DNA of 12,387 nt, taken from NCBI GenBank assembly GCA_948742005.1, contig CAPYQR010000008.1, positions 1,703-14,089 on the forward strand, given 5' to 3'. Under the pieces are notes generated by a model. The model had not been told where the DNA came from. It was given only the letters and a program-made list of their open reading frames with translations, and did no database searches. Numbering within the stretch: position 1 is the stretch's first letter; every line of letters starts with the position of its first letter. A program made the position numbers and the translations under genes. Shown in pieces: positions 1 through 7,685 of this stretch. This stretch comes from an uncultured bacterium. Lineage in GTDB: Bacteria; Cyanobacteriota; Vampirovibrionia; Gastranaerophilales; Gastranaerophilaceae.

Positions 1-181
1 GTGTTAAATATAATACTTTTTTCTTTTCTGAATTTAATTTGTTTATCAAAAGCAAATCAAAAGGACTCAAAAGCCCGGACAAAACAAAGTTTTTTTTAAA
101 TGAAGTTTTTACAAAGCCGTTTAAAAAATCAAAATGAAAATTTTCAAACGGGTTTTGATTATTTATTTTCTCGTCATTCAT
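1..181 (-). CDS. Partial CDS, N-terminal 60 residues; possibly transcription-repair coupling factor Mfd
   Basis: An open frame starts at ATG (181-179) and runs without a stop off the left edge, giving 60 codons. The start overlaps the last 8 bases of the ROK kinase gene (ATGAATGA arrangement), which suggests translational coupling and a shared operon. A weak GGGGA lies about 9 bases upstream of the ATG. The peptide contains FVLSGLLSPFDLL followed by LINKLNSEKKKVLYLT. This resembles the start of Mfd, where an N-terminal LSGLxxxxxxLL segment precedes a strand of the LLVVTP type, in the UvrB-like domain that binds UvrA. No diagnostic helicase motif is inside the window, so the name is tentative. 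The AT-rich but stop-free frame and the tight overlap make it very likely a real gene, whatever its identity. Confidence 0.6.
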   Translation of the reverse strand, partial: MNDEKINNQNPFENFHFDFLNGFVKTSFKKNFVLSGLLSPFDLLLINKLNSEKKKVLYLT

Positions 182-1184
182 GACAATTTTCCCCAAAATT
201 GCCAGAATTATTGTATTCTTCAATTAAAGCAGCGCCGATTACACCTGAATAATCACCAAGCTGTGCTTTTTTAAATTCAAGAATTTCAAGAGGAATTGAA
301 AGCGCTTTTGCTTTTGTTTGTTTGATTGTTTTAAGATAAATTTCATCAATTCCCTCAATCAAACCTCCGCCAAGGATTATTAAATCAGGATTTAAAAAAT
401 TAACAGCACTTGCAAGCGAAGAACTTAAGTATTCAATTGCTTCATCAACACAAATCACAGCAACTTCATCATGTGCACAAAGCGCTTGTTTTATGTGCTT
501 TGTTGTGATGTTTTGATTTTGCGATAAATCTTGAATTATCGATTTTTTACCCTTTTTAATCATGCCCTCGATACACCCCTCTATTGCGCTTCGAGATGCA
601 TAAGCTTCCAGACATCCAAACGCTCCGCAAGAGCATGCTCTTCCGTTTTTATCAATTAATGTATGTCCGAATTCACCGGCAAACCCTGATGAACCATGGT
701 AAATTTTTCTATTAATGATAATGGCTGAACCAATTCCTGTTCCTATAAAAACACATAAAATATTTTGATTATCTTTTCCTGCACCTGCTAAAAGTTCACC
801 GATTGCAGATGCTTCAACATCATTTAAAATAAAAGTTTTAAGATTATATTTTTCTTCTGTAATTTCTTTTAAATTTAAATTTTGACAATTCAAATTACAA
901 GAATTAATCAAGATTCCTTTTTTTCTATCAACTTGCCCTGCTGTTGCAATTGAAATTACATTTATATCATTTTTTTTAATATCAAATTCATTTTCTGCCG
1001 TCAAAAACAGTTCATCAAGCGCATCAAAAAGCTTTGTGATTATTTTTTTGTTACCTTTTTCTTTTTTTGTTTTCTTTTTTACTTCTGTGATAATTTTATT
1101 GGTATTTTTTTCAACAATTGCACACAGAACCTTTGTTGCTCCTAAGTCAACTCCTATATTATATTTTTTTGTTGAATTTGTCAT
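174..1184 (-). CDS. ROK-family sugar kinase (glucokinase-like)
   Basis: A 336-residue protein of typical ROK length. ROK members phosphorylate glucose, fructose or N-acetylated hexosamines with ATP, or serve as repressors when fused to a DNA-binding domain; none is present here, so a cytoplasmic kinase is most likely. Visible motifs are the N-terminal phosphate loop DLGATK (residues 13-18), the catalytic ND pair (121-122) with D122 as the expected base, GTGIG (148-152), and the ROK zinc site with H174 in EFGH and C184, C186 and C191 in CSCGAFGC followed by E193. A LIILGGG stretch near residue 270 is the usual second nucleotide-binding loop. All key residues are intact. The gene starts only 3 bases after the acyltransferase stop without a clear Shine-Dalgarno, suggesting coupling, and overlaps the next gene by 8 bases. 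The substrate cannot be read from the sequence. Confidence 0.92.
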   Translation of the reverse strand: MTNSTKKYNIGVDLGATKVLCAIVEKNTNKIITEVKKKTKKEKGNKKIITKLFDALDELFLTAENEFDIKKNDINVISIATAGQVDRKKGILINSCNLNCQNLNLKEITEEKYNLKTFILNDVEASAIGELLAGAGKDNQNILCVFIGTGIGSAIIINRKIYHGSSGFAGEFGHTLIDKNGRACSCGAFGCLEAYASRSAIEGCIEGMIKKGKKSIIQDLSQNQNITTKHIKQALCAHDEVAVICVDEAIEYLSSSLASAVNFLNPDLIILGGGLIEGIDEIYLKTIKQTKAKALSIPLEILEFKKAQLGDYSGVIGAALIEEYNNSGNFGENCHE

Positions 1185-1187
1185 TTT

Positions 1188-2015
1188 TTATTGCTTATTG
1201 TTATCTTTCATTCCAATATTTTTCAACCTGCGCTCAATATCACGCCACCAGCTCAAACGTTGTTTGAAAAAATATTGATAACCGTCAAAATTTCCTCTTG
1301 AAATTTGTAATTGCTGATTATCGCAAAGCTGCTCGAATTCACGTTCAAGTTTATGACAGAATTCTTTTCTGTCATAGTTAAATTCGTAATATGTTTGAAT
1401 TTTACCAAATTCTAAAATAACTTCAGGCTTATCTTGCCTCAAAAACGTATAATTAACGGCAACAGGGCAAAGATTAACTCCGCCTGCAATTTTAACGGCA
1501 TTTTGAGTTAAAAATGACAATCCTGACTGAAAAATCTCAGGTCTATAATGCGGAGGACGAATTATGCCTTGCGGAAAAAGCCAAAAATTCACTTTAGGGT
1601 CATCAAACAACGTAGCGGCATATTTTAGGGTTTTAATTGATTCTTGCGCACTTCTTTTATTAACAGGAAAACATCCGATATATTGAAACAAAGGAAACCT
1701 GTTCATTTCTTCAATCATAAGACGAAACTTGCCTTTTGTTAACCTGCGGACAATATTATATCCGACAATCCCATCCCACCAATTATTGTGATTTGTGTAA
1801 AAAAGCGTTGCTTTGGATTTATCTCTTGTTTCAAAATTTTCAAAACCCTTAAACATCAAAGAATGAAATCTTGATTCTATCATTCTTTTAAAAATATAAT
1901 CCGCAACAGCAAACCAAAAACGGCTGTCTTTTGCAGTCCTGAACTTTTCTTCTCTGTTTCTTAAAACTGTCGGCGGAGTGTCGCTGTATAAATGCTGCGG
2001 AGTTTTAATCATCAT
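1188..2015 (-). CDS. Lysophospholipid acyltransferase, PlsC-like (1-acyl-glycerol-3-phosphate acyltransferase family)
   Basis: A 275-residue protein of the glycerophospholipid acyltransferase fold, which transfers a fatty acyl group to a lysophospholipid or related acceptor at the inner membrane face. The catalytic H-x4-D motif is HNNWWD (H76 to D81). A substrate-binding block follows at GCFPVNKR (114-121), then FPQG (147-150, the usual FPEG) and the hydrophobic LCPVAVNY (182-189). The E-to-Q change in the FPEG motif is seen in some subfamilies and may affect acceptor choice. No long N-terminal membrane helix is visible. Two adjacent ATGs open the frame; the upstream one is preceded by AGAGGG about 6 bases away, a good ribosome site. 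The gene lies 25 bases after the large ATPase gene and 3 bases before the ROK kinase. Phosphatidic acid synthesis is the default role, but acylation of a carotenoid or glycolipid cannot be excluded. Confidence 0.85.
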   Translation of the reverse strand: MMIKTPQHLYSDTPPTVLRNREEKFRTAKDSRFWFAVADYIFKRMIESRFHSLMFKGFENFETRDKSKATLFYTNHNNWWDGIVGYNIVRRLTKGKFRLMIEEMNRFPLFQYIGCFPVNKRSAQESIKTLKYAATLFDDPKVNFWLFPQGIIRPPHYRPEIFQSGLSFLTQNAVKIAGGVNLCPVAVNYTFLRQDKPEVILEFGKIQTYYEFNYDRKEFCHKLEREFEQLCDNQQLQISRGNFDGYQYFFKQRLSWWRDIERRLKNIGMKDNNKQ

Positions 2016-2040
2016 AATTAACCCTCTTTTTTCATCCTTT

Positions 2041-5000
2041 TTATATTTGTTTATCCTCTATTATTCGATTCAATTGGCAATGCGCCTTAAAAGAAGTTAA
2101 TTCTTTTTCTATTTTCTTTATTATATTATCTAAACCTAATCTTGATGAAAGGTCTATTGAACGATTGTACATTCTGATAATATTTTGTGCGTAATCATAT
2201 TTTTTATTATCAGGCTGAATTGATAAAAATTCACGCGTTATTGTCGTTTTAAGCCATGTTAATTTTACCTGCAGATACAATAAACCGTTTTTATTTGCAC
2301 ATTCAAGAGCAGAATCACAATATATTTTAGCGTTTTCTTTGTCATTTAATTTTAAATAAGCTTTTGCAAGAAGCTCCTGGAATAGAATTTTGAAATACGA
2401 GTTGTTATTTTGAGCATTTTCACAAATTTTTACCGCTTTTTCACAAATTTCAATACAATACATATCGGCTTTATTATATGCTGTTGCCGCGGCGCTAATG
2501 TACCATGACAACAAAGCACCGAAAGCAATTTTCTTTGTTGAAAAATACTGCATTTGCGCCGTTGCAATTTCGATTGCCTTTAAATATGATTTTTCTTCCA
2601 ATAAAACAAATGCAAGAAGTGTCTTTAAAAGATTTTTAGAAACTTCATCCCCTGAATTATTGGCAAAAGCCGTAGCTTCAAAAAGCTCATCTTTTATTGT
2701 TTCAAAATCGTTTCTTAAAATTTTGTTAATCAAGCTTATGATATTCCATTCGCAAACCATCAAAGGAGTATCAATCACATAAGAAAAATCAGTTACAATC
2801 TCTTGCAATATCGCATCTGATTCGTCAAACTTGCCAATAGCAGTATAGGCAGAAGCATTTGCATAAGCAAGACGTATTTTCAAAAGTTCTGCGCGCGGAC
2901 CTTTTTCTTTTGATAAAACTTTTTCAATTTCTGCAATTAATTCTAATGCCAAAGGCGAACCTTGCTGGCTGTAGCTTTGAGCAAGAATTATATTTGATTC
3001 AATCCAAGCATAGAATATTTCGCTTTGAGAAATCCATTTATGTTTTGAAAAAATATTAAGATTTTTTTGCAGCACAGGATTAATTTCAGTATTCACAAGG
3101 CTTGACAATTCTTCCCATGAACCTAATTTCAAAAGCGCATCAAGTTTTCTTGTTTTGATTAATGTTGTTTTAAGTTCATAGACATATTTCTTGTCTTGAG
3201 CATCTTTTGAATTAAAATATTTTAAAACATTATCAATTATTTCAATACAACCGGTATAGTCTTGCGTTAAATAAGTTGCTTTGACTAAGTATCCCGATAA
3301 ATCAATTATTTTATTGATACAGTAATTAACTTGTTCATCATCAGGTTTTTCATTAGTTTCTTCATTTGCATTTTGTGCATTTTGCAAAGAAACAATAACA
3401 TTTGTTAAATAATCCTTAGCATCTGAAGGATTTTTTTGATAAATCAATTTTCCCAATCGTTCGCAAATATTATTTTTAGTATATTCAAGATTATCGATTT
3501 TGACACTTTCCAATAAAATCAGGCTTTGTTTTTGTGCCATTGTATAAAGATTAACATCCCCAATATAGCTTGAATATCTTAAGCTGTTTGTCCAAAGGCT
3601 GTAGGCAAGTTCTTTGTTATCAAGAATCTGCGCTAAAATTGGACAAATTAAAGGTGTTGTTGTAATTTTGCTGTTTAATTCAAGCAGCAGCTTTTCTACC
3701 TGTGCTTTAATTGCAGGCTCTTCCTTTGCCCTTACATAACAATATGACCAAATTAAAGAATTTCTAAAGGCAAATTGCTCTTGTGTTAATCTTTTCTTTA
3801 AAAATCCTTTCTTTTCAAGACGCGCCAAATCATCATAAAAATCATTTTCACTTAATTCAAAAACAGGTCCTAAAATTTTATAGTCCAATTTGTCACCAAG
3901 CAAAGATGCAAGGTTGAGAAAAATATATTCTTTTAAATTATTTTCTTTTAAAAATTCCAATCTTAAATTAAAACATTTTTCCAAGTTTTGAGGAATTTCA
4001 GCATCAAGTGAATCTTCTTTAAAATTAACAATTTTATCTTTTACAAACAAAAGTTTACGCTCAAATAAATATTGCAGAATTTGTTCAATATATGCAATGT
4101 TTCCCTGCGCATTATATGCAATTTGCGATAAAATATCATTCGGAACAACGGAATCTTCGCCTAATATTTTTTTGATAAAAATCTTACTTTCAGAAGTATT
4201 TAAATTTCTCAAAGAAATATTTAAACAATTCTGCGCAGTCAATTTGCTTGATTGGAAATACATTGAAACGCTATTATGATTTTTATAACCTAAAACCATT
4301 TTCGCATTATTATCAAAATATCCATCCTCAACCAAAAACTTCAAAAAACCATAGGATGATTCATCAATTAAATCAAAATCATCAACAACCATAGCGATAT
4401 TTTTCTTGCGTTTTAAATAATCAAAAACATCTTTTAAATGATTATAGGTTATTTCTTTGTTAATTAAAATATTTTCATAATTATCTTTTTTAAGAGGATA
4501 GATAATGTTTGCAAGAGTTTCAAGTTTTTCAGGGTCAATCTTGTCGAGTTTTAAACGCTCCAAAACGCGGCATTCAAAAATCTTAAGGTCAAATTCTCCC
4601 TGCATTATGCAAGGACAATCAAACAAAGATGCAAAAAAGCTTTGAATTAAGCCGTAAGGGCTGATTTGTGTCAAAGCACCGCATTGAGCATAAAAAACAA
4701 GGTAATTTTTAAATTCTTCTTCAGATAAATTTGCACAAACTTCATTTAAAAGATGGGTTTTGCCAGCACCGCGCGGAGCATTAAGCGAGATTATTCTAAT
4801 TTGAGAATTAACTTCTTTGAGATTATTTAAAATCATCTCAAGACATTTGTCATATTTATGTTCTTCAGATTGTTCAAAAACAGGTTTTTGGTCAAGAAAA
4901 ACCATTTTATAAGAATCGGATGCAATCTTAATTAAAGATAAATCGCTGTTGAACCTTGAATAAGCTCCGTTTGAAACTATAATATCTTTGTCTGAACCAA

Positions 5001-5922
5001 ATTTCAACTGGTTGACTTCTTTTGTTTTTCTAACTTCATCGATTGTTGTAACAGCAAACTTATACGACAAACCTCTGTCAAGAGTTTTTTCAAGAATTTC
5101 GTTAAATTTTTGAAATTCCTCATCAAAACGATTCGCAATTTCGAGGAAATTCATTCCTTTTGTATAGTTAAATTTAAACATAACACAATGCGAGCTTACA
5201 AAGCTGCAATCTGCATCAAAAACTATCTTAACATTTGTTTTAATGTTTTGGATGACTTTTTGTTTAAAATCATCTTTATCATATTTTTCAAAAGTTTTGT
5301 CAAGATTAATAAAATCAATATAAATTAAAAAACAGTTGCTTTGTTCTTCGGGTTCTTTTTTTTGTTTTTCTTGTTTTGGATTTTTAGAAGATTCGAAAGT
5401 TATTTGTTTTTTGGGAGCTTCTTCTTTTGTTTCATAATTTTGCGCAGTTTTATCATCAGAGGTAATTTTATCCAGTCTTTCTTTTAAACCGCCTTTTTTC
5501 GCCTTTTTAACAGCGTCATTGTTTTCATCATCCGATGAATCTACTTTAAATTCTTTGTATTGAACATTTTTTAATTTGTTATCTGTTTTTTTATCATTTT
5601 CCTGCTTTTTAATTATTTCTTTATCGGAATTATTTTTTGAATCCTGTGAGATTTTAACAGCAGAAAGATTTTCGTCATTTTGAGTAAAAATATAGGAGCA
5701 TTTACGGCATTTTTCACTCCATGCAAAATTTTTAGCTTTACATTCAGGGCAAAGCTTAATTAACGTAAAACCGCAATTTTCGCACTGTACAGGACCTAAA
5801 TGCGTTGGGGCTTTGCATTTCGGACAAGTAAAAATTAATTTCAGATTACAATTAGGACAAAAAATATCGTCATCCGACACTTCAGCCTTACATTTAGGAC
5901 AAATCAATTTATTTTTACCCAT
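2041..5922 (-). CDS. Large multidomain protein: three zinc ribbons, degenerate class III cyclase-like domain, P-loop ATPase, helical-repeat tail
   Basis: A 1293-residue protein, probably cytoplasmic because no signal peptide or membrane helix is visible. Residues 8-75 form three evenly built zinc ribbons, each CxxC-x10-CxxC (C8/C11/C22/C25, C33/C36/C47/C50, C58/C61/C72/C75). A charged lysine/glutamate-rich linker spans about 80-195. Residues 196-345 look like a class III nucleotide cyclase fold: D203 in YIDF sits at the first metal position, but the second metal motif GD is replaced by HC (245-246), so catalysis is unlikely. An ATPase domain follows with Walker A APRGAGKT (382-389) and Walker B MVVDD (511-515), then a QGN segment typical of AAA_16/MalT-like STAND ATPases. 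From about residue 700 to the end the protein is alpha-helical and TPR-like. This order matches soluble cyclase-like signalling ATPases. The ATG has no evident Shine-Dalgarno. The specific role is unknown. Confidence 0.85.
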   Translation of the reverse strand: MGKNKLICPKCKAEVSDDDIFCPNCNLKLIFTCPKCKAPTHLGPVQCENCGFTLIKLCPECKAKNFAWSEKCRKCSYIFTQNDENLSAVKISQDSKNNSDKEIIKKQENDKKTDNKLKNVQYKEFKVDSSDDENNDAVKKAKKGGLKERLDKITSDDKTAQNYETKEEAPKKQITFESSKNPKQEKQKKEPEEQSNCFLIYIDFINLDKTFEKYDKDDFKQKVIQNIKTNVKIVFDADCSFVSSHCVMFKFNYTKGMNFLEIANRFDEEFQKFNEILEKTLDRGLSYKFAVTTIDEVRKTKEVNQLKFGSDKDIIVSNGAYSRFNSDLSLIKIASDSYKMVFLDQKPVFEQSEEHKYDKCLEMILNNLKEVNSQIRIISLNAPRGAGKTHLLNEVCANLSEEEFKNYLVFYAQCGALTQISPYGLIQSFFASLFDCPCIMQGEFDLKIFECRVLERLKLDKIDPEKLETLANIIYPLKKDNYENILINKEITYNHLKDVFDYLKRKKNIAMVVDDFDLIDESSYGFLKFLVEDGYFDNNAKMVLGYKNHNSVSMYFQSSKLTAQNCLNISLRNLNTSESKIFIKKILGEDSVVPNDILSQIAYNAQGNIAYIEQILQYLFERKLLFVKDKIVNFKEDSLDAEIPQNLEKCFNLRLEFLKENNLKEYIFLNLASLLGDKLDYKILGPVFELSENDFYDDLARLEKKGFLKKRLTQEQFAFRNSLIWSYCYVRAKEEPAIKAQVEKLLLELNSKITTTPLICPILAQILDNKELAYSLWTNSLRYSSYIGDVNLYTMAQKQSLILLESVKIDNLEYTKNNICERLGKLIYQKNPSDAKDYLTNVIVSLQNAQNANEETNEKPDDEQVNYCINKIIDLSGYLVKATYLTQDYTGCIEIIDNVLKYFNSKDAQDKKYVYELKTTLIKTRKLDALLKLGSWEELSSLVNTEINPVLQKNLNIFSKHKWISQSEIFYAWIESNIILAQSYSQQGSPLALELIAEIEKVLSKEKGPRAELLKIRLAYANASAYTAIGKFDESDAILQEIVTDFSYVIDTPLMVCEWNIISLINKILRNDFETIKDELFEATAFANNSGDEVSKNLLKTLLAFVLLEEKSYLKAIEIATAQMQYFSTKKIAFGALLSWYISAAATAYNKADMYCIEICEKAVKICENAQNNNSYFKILFQELLAKAYLKLNDKENAKIYCDSALECANKNGLLYLQVKLTWLKTTITREFLSIQPDNKKYDYAQNIIRMYNRSIDLSSRLGLDNIIKKIEKELTSFKAHCQLNRIIEDKQI

Positions 5923-5945
5923 TTGAACTATATGACTACATAAAA

Positions 5946-5951
5946 ATTATA
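5946..5951 (-). promoter_or_regulatory. Candidate -10 box for the minus-strand ATPase-acyltransferase-ROK cluster
   Basis: On the minus strand this reads TATAAT, a perfect sigma-70 -10 hexamer, 23 bases upstream of the ATG at 5922. No convincing -35 hexamer lies 16-18 bases further upstream in this very AT-rich divergent spacer, so the call rests on the -10 alone. If used, the leader would be only about 17 bases long and would contain no Shine-Dalgarno. Confidence 0.35.
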
Positions 5952-6045
5952 ATACAAATATCGAAAATTAAATATAAATTGTAAATTTTGTTAATAATTT
6001 AATATTTTTTTACTGCTCGAAATATTTTTGATGTATATTTTTAAT

Positions 6046-6753
6046 ATGAAATTAGGAGTTAACATAGACCATATTGCAACCCTTAGAAACGCAAGGGGCG
6101 GGGTTGAACCAAATCTTGCCGAAGCGGCAAAAATCGCACTAAAAAAAGATATTCTGGCTCTGACTATGCATTTAAGGGAAGATAGAAGACATATTAAAGA
6201 AAAAGATTTATACGATATAAAAAAATTGGGAGCAAAAATAAATCTTGAAATGGCGAGCGTAAAAGAAATTCAAAAAATCGCACTTGAACTTTTGCCCTAC
6301 AGTGTTTGTCTTGTTCCCGAAAAACGCCTTGAAATTACAACAGAAGGCGGACTTGATGTTAAAAATCAGATTGAATATTTAAAAGATTTCATAAAGCCCT
6401 TAAAAGAAAAAGGTATTATAATAAGTCTTTTTATTGACCCCGATACGGAACAAATTGATGCTGCCAAACAAATCGGAACAGATTACATTGAAATGCATAC
6501 GGGAAAATTTGCAAATGCATTTACAGAGGGTGATTTTGAAAACGAATTAAATAAGTTGAAAAATGCCGCAAAATACGCGCAAAACCTTGGGATTAAGGTT
6601 AACGCAGGACATGGATTGAATTACGAAAACGTTTATTTGATGAAACAAATTCCTGATTTAAAGGAATTAAATATCGGACACAGCATAATTTCAAAAGCAG
6701 TTTTCTGCGGGCTTGATAACGCAATTTCGCAAATGCTTGATTTAATAAGCTGA
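6046..6753 (+). CDS. pdxJ: Pyridoxine 5'-phosphate synthase PdxJ
   Basis: PdxJ condenses 1-deoxyxylulose 5-phosphate with 3-amino-2-oxopropyl phosphate to make pyridoxine 5'-phosphate, the last ring-forming step of the DXP-dependent vitamin B6 pathway, in the cytoplasm. The 235-residue product starts MKLGVNIDHIATLRNARGG, the family's standard N-terminus, and contains HLREDRRH (H42, R44 and H49 in active-site positions), the NLE glutamate (E68), PEKRLEITTEGGLD, a conserved IEMHTG, NAGHGLNY with the late active-site histidine, and the C-terminal IGHSIISKAVFCGL. I chose ATG 6046 over upstream in-frame TTG 6028 and ATG 6031, because those add six residues with no family counterpart. No Shine-Dalgarno precedes any of these starts; a TATATT at 6034-6039 lies so close that a leaderless or near-leaderless transcript is possible. 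The gene is divergent from the large ATPase gene. Confidence 0.96.
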   Translation: MKLGVNIDHIATLRNARGGVEPNLAEAAKIALKKDILALTMHLREDRRHIKEKDLYDIKKLGAKINLEMASVKEIQKIALELLPYSVCLVPEKRLEITTEGGLDVKNQIEYLKDFIKPLKEKGIIISLFIDPDTEQIDAAKQIGTDYIEMHTGKFANAFTEGDFENELNKLKNAAKYAQNLGIKVNAGHGLNYENVYLMKQIPDLKELNIGHSIISKAVFCGLDNAISQMLDLIS

Positions 6754-6782
6754 AATATTAACTAAGAATTGTTAAGATTTTC

Positions 6783-6811
6783 TTGACATAAAATTTTATT
6801 TTAGATATATT
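6783..6811 (+). promoter_or_regulatory. Strong sigma-70 promoter of rplU-rpmA
   Basis: TTGACA at 6783-6788 matches the -35 consensus exactly; after a 17-base spacer comes TATATT at 6806-6811 (five of six to TATAAT). Transcription should begin near 6818, leaving a leader of about 79 bases before rplU. This is the best-formed promoter in the window, as expected for ribosomal protein genes. Confidence 0.85.
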
Positions 6812-6830
6812 ATTTTTTGCAGATAGGTTG

Positions 6831-6896
6831 GTCGTGTCAAAATGTTAGAAAAACAACTGATTCTAACTACGATTCCTTAAAACGAAAGGACACAAA
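6831..6896 (+). promoter_or_regulatory. Structured 5' leader of rplU, possible autoregulatory ribosomal-protein leader
   Basis: The untranslated leader contains a perfect 7-bp hairpin, GTTAGAA (6844-6850) with TTCTAAC (6861-6867), around a 10-base loop. Outside it, GTGTC (6834-6838) can pair with GACAC (6889-6893), which includes the end of the Shine-Dalgarno AAAGGA (6885-6890). The overlapping TCGT (6832-6835) can instead pair with ACGA at 6869-6872 or 6882-6885, so mutually exclusive folds exist. Leaders upstream of L21 genes that bind ribosomal protein are known in some bacteria; whether this is homologous or an independent device is inference. Confidence 0.45.
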
Positions 6897-7253
6897 ATGT
6901 ACGCAATAGTTGAAACAGGCGGAAAACAATATAAACTTGAAGAAGGCAGATATGTTGATATCGAATTGTTAGACGCCAAAGCCGATGAAAAAGTAACTTT
7001 TGATAAAATCGTTATGTTAGTTAACGGCAAAAAATCAAAAGTCGGCAGACCCTATGTAGCTTCTGCTACTGTTGACGGTATCGTTGTTAAAAATGACAAA
7101 GCTAAAAAGGTAATTGTTTACAAACAACGTCCCAAAAAAGGAACAAGAGTTAAACAAGGTCATAGACAACAATTCACACGTGTTATGATTAACAAAATCA
7201 ACACAAAAGCATCAAAATCAGCTAAAACTGAAGAAACAACAGGAGAAGAATAA
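6897..7253 (+). CDS. rplU: 50S ribosomal protein L21
   Basis: A 118-residue L21, a protein of the large ribosomal subunit that binds 23S rRNA and is nearly always encoded next to L27. The N-terminus [14 protein letters not shown] is the family signature, and the basic segment [22 protein letters not shown] with the following FTRVMI matches the L21 C-terminal rRNA-binding part. It is about 15 residues longer than the E. coli protein because of an acidic tail ending KTEETTGEE, which is variable in the family. The ATG follows AAAGGA by 6 bases. A consensus promoter and a structured leader lie upstream, and the stop is 2 bases before rpmA, so the two genes are cotranscribed. Confidence 0.97.
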   Translation: MYAIVETGGKQYKLEEGRYVDIELLDAKADEKVTFDKIVMLVNGKKSKVGRPYVASATVDGIVVKNDKAKKVIVYKQRPKKGTRVKQGHRQQFTRVMINKINTKASKSAKTEETTGEE

Positions 7254-7255
7254 AA

Positions 7256-7510
7256 ATGGCACATAAGAAGGGTGTAGGTTCATCTAAAAACGGTCGTGAT
7301 TCCGAAAGTAAGAGATTAGGCGTCAAAAAATACGCTAATGAAAAAGTTACAGCAGGAAACATTCTGGTAAGACAAAAAGGAACTAAATTCCACGCCGGAA
7401 ACAACGTAGGTCAAGGCAAAGACGACACATTGTTTGCTCTAATTGACGGTGTAGTTAAATTTGAACCTTACAGAAGAACAAGAAAACAAGTAAGCGTTTA
7501 CGCTCAATAA
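7256..7510 (+). CDS. rpmA: 50S ribosomal protein L27
   Basis: An 84-residue L27, the large-subunit protein whose N-terminal tail reaches the peptidyl-transferase centre. It begins [20 protein letters not shown], with the canonical AHKKG(V/A)GS start and no cleavable extension of the Firmicutes/Fusobacteria type, so it should need only methionine removal. The core [19 protein letters not shown] and the C-terminal [16 protein letters not shown] are all present. Its ribosome site AGGAG (7241-7245) lies within the last codons of rplU, and the genes are separated by 2 bases. No terminator separates it from the tRNA promoter starting 19 bases downstream, so some read-through into the tRNA is possible. 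Confidence 0.97.
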   Translation: MAHKKGVGSSKNGRDSESKRLGVKKYANEKVTAGNILVRQKGTKFHAGNNVGQGKDDTLFALIDGVVKFEPYRRTRKQVSVYAQ

Positions 7511-7528
7511 AAAACAAATAAAATAAGC

Positions 7529-7557
7529 TTGACAGTTGATAACAAACTAAATAAAAT
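7529..7557 (+). promoter_or_regulatory. Sigma-70 promoter of tRNA-Asp
   Basis: TTGACA at 7529-7534, a 17-base spacer and TAAAAT at 7552-7557 (five of six to consensus) form a near-perfect promoter. The predicted start near 7564 gives a 5' tRNA leader of about 44 bases to be removed by RNase P. It sits directly after rpmA with no terminator in between. Confidence 0.75.
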
Positions 7558-7607
7558 ATAAATAAGCACTTCAAGCAAAACAGAAATTTGAAAATTAAAT
7601 ATGGTTT

Positions 7608-7685
7608 GGGAGCGTAGCTCAGTTTGGTTAGAGCGCATGCCTGTCACGCATGAGGTCGCGGGTTCGAGCCCCGTCGTTCCCGCCA
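7608..7685 (+). tRNA. tRNA-Asp (anticodon GUC), CCA encoded
   Basis: The full cloverleaf can be drawn. The acceptor stem is GGGAGCG (7608-7614) with CGTTCCC (7675-7681), including one G-U pair; the D stem is GCTC/GAGC around AGTTTGGTTA; the anticodon stem is CATGC/GCATG with loop CTGTCAC and anticodon GTC at 7643-7645; the T stem is GCGGG/CCCGT with loop TTCGAGC. The discriminator is G (7682), as for aspartate tRNAs, and CCA is encoded at 7683-7685. Its own promoter lies upstream and an intrinsic terminator starts 6 bases downstream. The 3' half is also an apparent integration target, since a recombinase-like frame on the other strand runs into it. Confidence 0.96.

Noticed and set aside
1036..1278. 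Plus-strand frame rich in phenylalanine and isoleucine, resembling a membrane peptide
   Set aside because: It lies antisense to the ROK and acyltransferase genes and arises from lysine/glutamate codons read backwards.
6758..6775. TTAAC/GTTAA inverted repeat after pdxJ as a terminator
   Set aside because: The stem is only 5 bp and mostly A-T, and the following bases are not a clean T run.
7608..7685. Search for a second copy of the tRNA 3' end as the far attachment site
   Set aside because: No repeat of the 3' half of tRNA-Asp was seen by eye elsewhere in the window, so element borders cannot be drawn.
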